Position numbers and translations under genes: made by a program
From: Paenibacillus sp. JNUCC-31
Lineage (GTDB): Bacteria > Bacillota > Bacilli > Paenibacillales > Paenibacillaceae
Length of the DNA: 64,000 bases
Assembly (NCBI RefSeq): GCF_014844075.1
Contig: NZ_CP062165.1
Span: forward strand, 7,068,001 to 7,132,000
Direction of reading: 5' to 3'
The notes under the pieces: generated by a model
The model's database searches: none
Told to the model about the DNA's origin: nothing
Seen by the model: the letters and a program-made list of their open reading frames with translations, nothing else
In this document: one piece after another, positions 58,351 to 64,000 of the stretch
Position numbering within the stretch: the stretch's first letter is position 1
Layout of the letters: each line of letters opens with the position of its first letter

Positions 58351-59224
58351 AATTTGTGTTATTGGCAGCAGCTCCATGGATCTGGTTGTCACTTCATCAA
58401 GACGGCCGGGGGCGGGTGAAACCGTCCTTGGAGACAGTTTCAAAACAGTTCCAGGCGGCAAAGGAGCTAACCAGGCAGTCGCTGCTGCAAGGCTTGGGGC
58501 CGAAGTTGTGATGATTGGCCGGATAGGCGATGATGCTTTCGGTACGGACATTTTAAATAATTTCAAAGCAAATGGTGTAAATACGCAAAATGTGAAACCG
58601 GTTACACATATGGAGAGCGGTACGGCTCATATCGTTCTGGCAGAAGGTGATAATAGCATTGTAGTCGTTGAGGCGGCCAATCGCGAAGTAACACCTGCCT
58701 ATGTTGATGAATTGGCAGATGTAATCCAAAGTGCCGATATCGTGCTAATTCAGCAAGAGATTCCGGAGGAAACGGTTGTTCGTGTCAGCGAGATTTGTGC
58801 TCAAAGCGGAACCCCTCTGTTATTGAATCCGGCTCCGGCCAGAACAGTGCCAGATGAGGTCATCGATAAAGCTGCTTATATCACGCCGAACGAGCATGAG
58901 GCGGAGATATTGTTTCAGGGCATGACTCCGGCAGAGGCGCTGCGCAAATATCCAAACAAGTTGTTTATTACAGAGGGCAGCAACGGAGTTCGTTACTTTG
59001 ACGGGGAACAGGAAATCGTTGTCCCTGCTTACAAGGTGGAACCAGTGGATACAACCGGAGCGGGTGATACGTTTAATGCCGCATTTGCAGTCGCTTTGGC
59101 GGAAGGTAAGCCGCTGCAGGACAGCATTCAATTCGCCAACCGGGCTGCATCGCTATCCGTGACCAAGTTCGGAGCGCAAGGTGGCATGCCGATGCGGAAT
59201 GAAGTGGAGGAAAGTCTGACATGA
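58343..59224 (+). CDS. rbsK: Ribokinase
   Basis: A 293-residue PfkB-type kinase: [20 protein letters not shown] and [21 protein letters not shown] bind ribose, and the C-terminal [17 protein letters not shown] contains the catalytic Asp and the anion hole. It phosphorylates D-ribose with ATP. The start overlaps rbsR; its 3-prime end overlaps rbsD by four bases (ATGA). A candidate second RbsR operator lies inside the gene. Confidence 0.95.
   Translation: MAKICVIGSSSMDLVVTSSRRPGAGETVLGDSFKTVPGGKGANQAVAAARLGAEVVMIGRIGDDAFGTDILNNFKANGVNTQNVKPVTHMESGTAHIVLAEGDNSIVVVEAANREVTPAYVDELADVIQSADIVLIQQEIPEETVVRVSEICAQSGTPLLLNPAPARTVPDEVIDKAAYITPNEHEAEILFQGMTPAEALRKYPNKLFITEGSNGVRYFDGEQEIVVPAYKVEPVDTTGAGDTFNAAFAVALAEGKPLQDSIQFANRAASLSVTKFGAQGGMPMRNEVEESLT
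58593..58606. promoter_or_regulatory. Candidate intragenic RbsR operator in rbsK
   Basis: TGAAACCGGTTACA has 13 of 14 bases identical to the upstream operator, and the next four bases (CATA) also match. It lies 1263 bp downstream of the first and could support DNA looping. Confidence 0.4.
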
Positions 59225-59622
59225 AGAAACAGGGAATGTTGAACAGTCATATTTCCAAGGTGCTGTCTGATCTGGGCCATACGGACATGATTGTCATCGC
59301 AGATGCCGGTCTTCCGATTCCGGAAGGAGTACCCAAAATTGATGTGGCCCTGAAGTTGGGAACACCGGGTTTTCAAGAAATCGTGGAACTGATTGAGGAG
59401 GATATGGTTGTCGAGAGAGTGATTTTGGCGGCCGAAATCAAAGCAGGAAATCCTGCAGCTTTGCAGTTTATTACCGAGAAATTCGGGGATGATGCTATTG
59501 ACGTTTCCCTCAGTCATGAGCAATTCAAGGCGTTGACCCGACAAGCCAAAGTGGTCATTCGCACGGGCGAAGCCACACCATATGCCAATTGCATATTACA
59601 ATCAGGCGTCATTTTCGGTTAA
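59221..59622 (+). CDS. rbsD: D-ribose pyranase RbsD
   Basis: A 133-residue protein starting [34 protein letters not shown], the RbsD/FucU signature with the conserved His and Asp. It interconverts beta-pyran and furan forms of ribose before phosphorylation. The ATG overlaps rbsK by four bases. It ends in [17 protein letters not shown], as in the family. Confidence 0.96.
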   Translation: MKKQGMLNSHISKVLSDLGHTDMIVIADAGLPIPEGVPKIDVALKLGTPGFQEIVELIEEDMVVERVILAAEIKAGNPAALQFITEKFGDDAIDVSLSHEQFKALTRQAKVVIRTGEATPYANCILQSGVIFG

Positions 59623-59637
59623 AAGGAGGACGACATT

Positions 59638-61119
59638 ATGCATATACAGATGCAAGGCATATATAAAGCGTTTGGCACCAACCAAGTGCTGAGCGGAGTG
59701 GATTTCAATTTGAAAGAAGGCGAAGTTCATGCCCTGATGGGGGAGAACGGGGCCGGAAAATCCACGTTAATGAACATTTTAATCGGTCTTCATGGGCGGG
59801 ATCAGGGGACCATCTCCATTGACGGCAAAGAAACCTATTTTTCCAGTCCAAAGGAAGCCGAGAAGATGGGGATTGCTTTTATCCATCAAGAGTTGAACGT
59901 TTGGCCGGAAATGACCGTGCTTGACAATCTCTTCATCGGCAAGGAATTAACTTCGACTTTCGGATTACTGAACACACGACAAATGAAAGCGCTTGCCACG
60001 GAGCAGTTAGCCAAGCTTTCGGTGCAGATTCCGCTGGACCGTCCTGCCGGGGAATGCTCTGTCGGTCAGCAGCAAATGATTGAGATTGCCAAAGCACTAA
60101 TGACCGATGCCAGAGTTATCATTATGGACGAACCAACGGCGGCACTTACAGAGCGTGAGATCCAGAAGCTGTTTGGCGTAATCGCTGCTCTCAAGAAAAA
60201 TGGAGTGTCCATCGTATACATTTCGCACCGGATGGAGGAAATTTTTACGATCTGCGACCGGATTACGGTAATGCGTGACGGCAAAACGGTGGATACCAAG
60301 TCGATCCCGGAGACCAGCTTTGACGAAGTAGTACGGAAGATGGTCGGTCGGGAACTTACGGAACGGTATCCTGTACGGAATCCTTCATACGGTGACGTGG
60401 TTCTGGAAGTTCGTGACGCAAGCAGCACAGGATTGTTCCAGAATGTCAGCTTCACAGTGAGAGCAGGCGAAATTCTCGGCTTCTCAGGGCTAATGGGCTC
60501 GGGACGTACCGAAATCATGCGGGCGATCTTCGGATTGGAAGCACTGGATAGTGGAGACATTATGATTCGAGGCAAGAATGTTCACATTCGGAAGCCAGCA
60601 GACGCAGTAAGACATGGGATTGGATTTATTACTGAGGACCGGAAGGATGAAGGTTTGGTATTAGATTTCTCCATACGTGAGAACATGGCTTTACCGAATT
60701 TGTTCAGCTTCTCAAGTAAAGGTTTCATCTCGACTCAGAAAGAACAGGAATTCGTCGATACACTCATCAAACGTTTGCAAATCAAGACGCAATCCTCCGA
60801 GACAGCGGTACGAAACTTGTCAGGAGGTAACCAGCAGAAGGTCGTTATCGCCAAATGGGTCGGCATCGGTCCAAGCGTGCTCATTCTGGATGAGCCTACA
60901 CGCGGAGTGGATGTTGGAGCCAAACGAGAGATTTATCAGTTGATGAACGAGCTGACGGACCGCGGAGTTGCAATCATTATGGTATCTTCCGAGCTGCCTG
61001 AAGTGCTCGGCATGAGTGATCGAATCGTGGTTGTGCATGAGGGACGCATTACTGGCGAACTGACGAAGGACGAGGCAACACAGGAAAACATTATGACATT
61101 GGCTACAGGGGGACAGTAA
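59638..61119 (+). CDS. rbsA: Ribose ABC transporter ATP-binding protein RbsA
   Basis: A 493-residue double ATPase. The first domain has Walker [10 protein letters not shown], signature [14 protein letters not shown] and Walker [12 protein letters not shown]; the second has [14 protein letters not shown] and [12 protein letters not shown], with a degenerate Walker A (GLMGSGRTE), as in CUT2 systems. AAGGAGG precedes the ATG at 59638. It drives RbsC. Confidence 0.96.
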   Translation: MHIQMQGIYKAFGTNQVLSGVDFNLKEGEVHALMGENGAGKSTLMNILIGLHGRDQGTISIDGKETYFSSPKEAEKMGIAFIHQELNVWPEMTVLDNLFIGKELTSTFGLLNTRQMKALATEQLAKLSVQIPLDRPAGECSVGQQQMIEIAKALMTDARVIIMDEPTAALTEREIQKLFGVIAALKKNGVSIVYISHRMEEIFTICDRITVMRDGKTVDTKSIPETSFDEVVRKMVGRELTERYPVRNPSYGDVVLEVRDASSTGLFQNVSFTVRAGEILGFSGLMGSGRTEIMRAIFGLEALDSGDIMIRGKNVHIRKPADAVRHGIGFITEDRKDEGLVLDFSIRENMALPNLFSFSSKGFISTQKEQEFVDTLIKRLQIKTQSSETAVRNLSGGNQQKVVIAKWVGIGPSVLILDEPTRGVDVGAKREIYQLMNELTDRGVAIIMVSSELPEVLGMSDRIVVVHEGRITGELTKDEATQENIMTLATGGQ

Positions 61120-61120
61120 T

Positions 61121-62092
61121 ATGACAACTTTGCAGGAAAACCAACCCGCCAAAAGCGGCTTCCGTTTAACAAATCTGACACAGAAATTGGGTCCGTTATT
61201 AGGGCTGATCATACTGATTATTATCGTATCCGTATTAAATCCAAGCTTTTTAGAACCGCTTAACATTTTAAATCTATTACGACAGGTTTCGATTAACGCA
61301 CTGATAGCGTTTGGCATGACGTTTGTTATTCTAACTGGCGGGATTGACTTGTCGGTAGGCTCCATTCTGGCTTTATCGAGCGCCTTTGTAGCCAATATGA
61401 TGTTGTCCGGCCTGGATCCCATTCTCTCAATCATTATTGGGGTCGCGCTCGGCGGTGTTATGGGTATGGTAAATGGACTGATGATTACGAAAGGCAAGAT
61501 GGCTCCATTTATAGCAACATTGGCGACGATGACAGTATTCCGGGGATTGACACTCGTGTATACGAATGGTAACCCAATTACGGGATTGGGTGACAGCTTG
61601 ATGTTCCAGCTGTTTGGACGCGGTTATATGCTTGGCATTCCAGTGCCGGCCATCACCATGTTAATTACTTTTGTAATTCTCTGGACAATCTTGCACAAAA
61701 CAGCCTTCGGTCGCAAAACGTATGCGCTTGGTGGCAACGAGAAAGCTTCCATCATCTCAGGTATTAAAGTGCATCGCGTGAAAATCATGATTTACTCACT
61801 GGTAGGTATGCTATCAGCACTGGCAGGCGCGATTCTGACCTCCCGTCTGAATTCTGCGCAGCCTACGGCAGGTACTTCATATGAACTGGACGCCATTGCT
61901 GCTGTTGTTCTGGGTGGAACAAGTCTGTCGGGCGGCAGAGGACGGATTGTCGGTACACTAATCGGGGTCCTGATTATCGGCGTGTTGAACAATGGCTTGA
62001 ACCTGCTCGGAGTGAACTCATTTTATCAAATGGTTGTGAAAGGCGTCGTTATTGCCATCGCTGTCCTGCTGGACCGCAAGAAAACGGCTTAA
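61121..62092 (+). CDS. rbsC: Ribose ABC transporter permease RbsC
   Basis: A 323-residue membrane protein with eight to ten helices; NALIAFGMTFVILTGGIDLSVGSILALSS and LGGTSLSGGRGRIVGTLIGVLIIGVLNNGLNL are hallmark CUT2 permease motifs. It starts one base after rbsA ends. It forms the ribose channel with RbsA and RbsB. Confidence 0.96.
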   Translation: MTTLQENQPAKSGFRLTNLTQKLGPLLGLIILIIIVSVLNPSFLEPLNILNLLRQVSINALIAFGMTFVILTGGIDLSVGSILALSSAFVANMMLSGLDPILSIIIGVALGGVMGMVNGLMITKGKMAPFIATLATMTVFRGLTLVYTNGNPITGLGDSLMFQLFGRGYMLGIPVPAITMLITFVILWTILHKTAFGRKTYALGGNEKASIISGIKVHRVKIMIYSLVGMLSALAGAILTSRLNSAQPTAGTSYELDAIAAVVLGGTSLSGGRGRIVGTLIGVLIIGVLNNGLNLLGVNSFYQMVVKGVVIAIAVLLDRKKTA

Positions 62093-62106
62093 GGAGAGAA
62101 GCGAAC

Positions 62107-63036
62107 ATGAAAAAACTAACCATATTGCTTGTAAGCGTAATGATGATCGTTCTGGCGGGATGCTCCCTGGAGCCTCCGGGCTGGGCCAAGCCCGATTCTG
62201 CCGGAAGCAATGGACAGAAAAAAATCGGCCTGTCGGTTTCTACGTTGAATAATCCCTTCTTTGTATCCCTCAAAGACGGGGTAGTTGCAGAAGCCAAAAA
62301 ACAAGGAATTCAGGTCATCGTAGTTGATGCGCAAAATGATTCGGCCAAACAAACCAATGATGTGGACGACCTGATTCAACAGGGCGTGGATGCTCTTCTG
62401 ATTAACCCAGCGGATTCCGCGGCAATCTCCACGGCCGTTCAGTCTGCCAATAGTGTGGGCATTCCTGTGGTTACACTGGACCGTTCGGCGGACAAAGGGG
62501 AAGTGGCAGCGTTGGTTGCATCCGATAACATCAAGGGTGGACAGATGGCAGCAGAATATTTCGTAGAACACCTTGGCGAGGGAGCAAAAGTGATTGAACT
62601 TGAAGGTGTACCTGGAGCTTCCGCAACAAGAGAGCGGGGGAAAGGTTTCCATGAAGTCGCCGACCAAAAACTCGATGTGGTTGCCAAACAGTCTGCCGAT
62701 TTCGATCGCTCCAAAGGTTTGAATGTGATGGAAAACCTGCTGCAGGGCAATCCAGACGTACAGGCGGTATTTGCCCATAACGACGAGATGGCACTAGGCG
62801 CAATCGAAGCGATCCAAAGCTCGGGCAAGGACATTCCCGTGATCGGATTTGACGGCAACGATGATGCGATCAAATCCATTCAGGAAGGAAAGTTGACGGC
62901 CACCGTGGCACAGCAGCCGGTACTGATTGGCCAGCTGGCAGTGCAAGCCGCTCTGGATGTGCTTGGCGGCAAGCAGGTAGAAAAATCAATTCCGGCTGAA
63001 TTGAAGCTGGTAACCAAGGAAAACGCCAATAACTAA
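62107..63036 (+). CDS. rbsB: Ribose-binding lipoprotein RbsB
   Basis: A 309-residue ribose-binding lipoprotein with signal peptide LTILLVSVMMIVLAGC (lipobox LAGC) and the periplasmic-binding fold (IGLSVSTLNNPFFVSLKDG, DRSADKGEVAALVASDN, VFAHNDEMALGAIEAI, GFDGNDDAI). AAGGAGAGAAG precedes ATG 62107. It is the last gene of the operon and is followed by a terminator. Confidence 0.95.
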   Translation: MKKLTILLVSVMMIVLAGCSLEPPGWAKPDSAGSNGQKKIGLSVSTLNNPFFVSLKDGVVAEAKKQGIQVIVVDAQNDSAKQTNDVDDLIQQGVDALLINPADSAAISTAVQSANSVGIPVVTLDRSADKGEVAALVASDNIKGGQMAAEYFVEHLGEGAKVIELEGVPGASATRERGKGFHEVADQKLDVVAKQSADFDRSKGLNVMENLLQGNPDVQAVFAHNDEMALGAIEAIQSSGKDIPVIGFDGNDDAIKSIQEGKLTATVAQQPVLIGQLAVQAALDVLGGKQVEKSIPAELKLVTKENANN

Positions 63037-63048
63037 ATATTCTTGTAC

Positions 63049-63084
63049 ATCCCGCTCTGGACCAAGCACCAGAGCGGGATTTTT
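63049..63084 (+). terminator. Terminator of the ribose operon
   Basis: ATCCCGCTCTGG (63049-63060) pairs perfectly with CCAGAGCGGGAT (63069-63080), then TTTTCG. Confidence 0.9.
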
Positions 63085-63218
63085 CGCTTTGTATTCAACC
63101 ATTTCGGAGACGACCCAGTTACGGACTTACAACTTTACAATGTGGACTTCCAGACATAATATGTAAGAGAACGAATGAGCGGAATAAAATCACAGATAAG
63201 AAGAGAGGTCTGTAATAC

Positions 63219-63590
63219 ATGGATAACGTATCTACTGAAGTTAAAATGGAATCATTCCAAGCCTTTCAATCGGTAATCCGTAAATCGGAAAATGCCCTGG
63301 CTAATATGGCTCAGAAAGGAAGTAACACCACCTTATTAGATAAACGCCTCAAAGCGTTGTACATCGGTTTGGCGATGCTGGAAGCGGCTTGGAATCTGAA
63401 ACCTCATCATTACAGTGAGGCAGATTTAACGGAAGCTCGCCATGTTTTGACTGGTTTATTCCCATTACTTGAGAAGATGGAGGGTAAGTCAAAAATGGGT
63501 AGCCCTCAAAAAACGCTTATCGAACGAAGAATTAAAGCATTTGAACTTGCTGTTCAGGCTATGGATGAGCTTGTGAAAAATTCAAATTAA
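63219..63590 (+). CDS. Conserved-looking hypothetical protein
   Basis: A 123-residue, helical, soluble protein (MDNVSTEVKMESFQAFQSVIRKSENALANM...). Two similar halves may be present, each with a KRLKALYIGLAML- or RRIKAFELAVQAM-like segment preceded by TLLDK/TLIER, which suggests a duplicated helical unit. AGAGG upstream of ATG 63219. I do not recognise the family. It is flanked by terminators. Confidence 0.75.
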   Translation: MDNVSTEVKMESFQAFQSVIRKSENALANMAQKGSNTTLLDKRLKALYIGLAMLEAAWNLKPHHYSEADLTEARHVLTGLFPLLEKMEGKSKMGSPQKTLIERRIKAFELAVQAMDELVKNSN

Positions 63591-63616
63591 CCATCTCTAT
63601 AATTAGAGATGGTTAA
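63587..63616. terminator. Convergent terminator near the right edge
   Basis: TTAACCATCTCT (63587-63598) pairs perfectly with AGAGATGGTTAA (63605-63616) around ATAATT, with T-rich flanks. Confidence 0.85.
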
Positions 63617-63649
63617 TTTATTCTCATAATAGGCCTCATACATAGTTAC

Positions 63650-64000
63650 TTAATCATCTGAATAAACGGTTGCATTGAAACTCTCAGGACCTAAACGAAC
63701 GTTACTCACACTATAATTTGGATTATAGGAGAATATGGCGTACGCTGAGTAGACAATCTGTCCATTACCTGGTGGTGGCACATTGAAATCCGAACCGGTA
63801 AAGCTTAATACGCAAGGACTGAAAAACGGGTTGGCCAACACAATTGTACCCGTCGCATAAACAAGCTGTTGCGAACCACCCAATCCCCGGTACACTACGA
63901 TCACCAGATCCCCGTTAACAGGCAACTGACTTGCTGTTAATTCGACTATCCCTGAAAAAAGAGTCCTGATCCCCGTGCCCGGGTTGCTGACTTGCAGTCC
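63650..64000 (-). CDS. C-terminal part of an unknown protein (runs off the right edge)
   Basis: The minus-strand frame is open from the right edge to the stop at 63650 and gives 116 residues, beginning GLQVSNPGTGIRTLFSGIVE and ending FNATVYSDD. It is rich in beta-branched residues, Gly, Asn and Ser, with a hydrophobic centre, like a beta-sandwich domain. TTG 63925 could be a start but has no ribosome site, and the frame stays open beyond it, so the true start is outside the window. I do not recognise the family; spore-surface or secreted proteins are possible. Confidence 0.6.
   Translation of the reverse strand, partial: GLQVSNPGTGIRTLFSGIVELTASQLPVNGDLVIVVYRGLGGSQQLVYATGTIVLANPFFSPCVLSFTGSDFNVPPPGNGQIVYSAYAIFSYNPNYSVSNVRLGPESFNATVYSDD

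Overview
This window looks like a chromosomal segment of a spore-forming Firmicute, most likely Paenibacillus. The grounds are strong AGGAGG-type ribosome binding sites with many TTG/GTG starts, a Tlp spore protein and a YheC/D-type spore-coat ATP-grasp protein, large membrane AraC regulators and YesM/YesN-type two-component pairs beside CUT1 sugar transporters, and many carbohydrate-active enzymes. The genus is inferred from gene content; no database search was run. No rRNA, tRNA, CRISPR array, insertion sequence or prophage was seen.

Layout. 1-18962 is mostly a plant cell-wall (arabinoxylan-type) utilisation region. It holds the tail of a secreted protein with a ricin-type lectin end, a membrane AraC regulator, a CUT1 transporter (two permeases and a lipoprotein), a GH127 arabinofuranosidase gene interrupted by one in-frame TAG, an intracellular GH8 exo-oligoxylanase (Rex), a GH95 enzyme, an SGNH esterase and a CE1-like esterase. 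After an ArsR/CoA-disulfide-reductase sulfur operon (14708-17514) comes a secreted GH30 glucuronoxylanase. Together: secreted xylanase cuts glucuronoxylan, the ABC transporter brings in decorated oligosaccharides, and cytoplasmic enzymes strip side chains and trim the backbone.

18963-28930 holds a 0.9-kb leader with RNA-like hairpins, the carboxyspermidine dehydrogenase/decarboxylase pair (polyamine synthesis), tlp, a YitT membrane protein, a PaiA-type polyamine acetyltransferase, and a small MerR regulon (hexapeptide acetyltransferase, MerR, zinc alcohol dehydrogenase) joined by three copies of one operator. Small accessory genes follow: a rhodanese without its catalytic cysteine, a MarR regulator and a truncated DUF421 gene.

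29163-46251 holds an M1 peptidase, an amino-acid ABC transporter with a receptor-permease fusion, a sugar-nucleotide/glycosyltransferase pair next to a YheC/D-like gene, a CUT1 sugar transporter diverging from its sensor kinase/response regulator, a serine hydrolase and an EamA transporter. A rifampicin phosphotransferase gene (46554-49151) follows.

49438-57143 is the most interesting part: a compact seven-gene operon after a near-consensus promoter. It encodes a free-standing acyl carrier protein, an ATP-grasp ligase, a GT-B glycosyltransferase, a SPASM radical SAM enzyme, a three-gene ABC-2 exporter and a protein resembling BtrH/C39-type cysteine acyltransferases. The plan recalls the BtrI/BtrJ/BtrH carrier-protein logic of butirosin side-chain assembly, but with a radical SAM enzyme, a glycosyltransferase and a dedicated exporter and without the other Btr enzymes. 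It is a candidate undescribed biosynthetic system. 57361-63036 is a complete rbsRKDACB ribose operon with its operator. The window ends with a small unknown protein and a gene that runs off the right edge.
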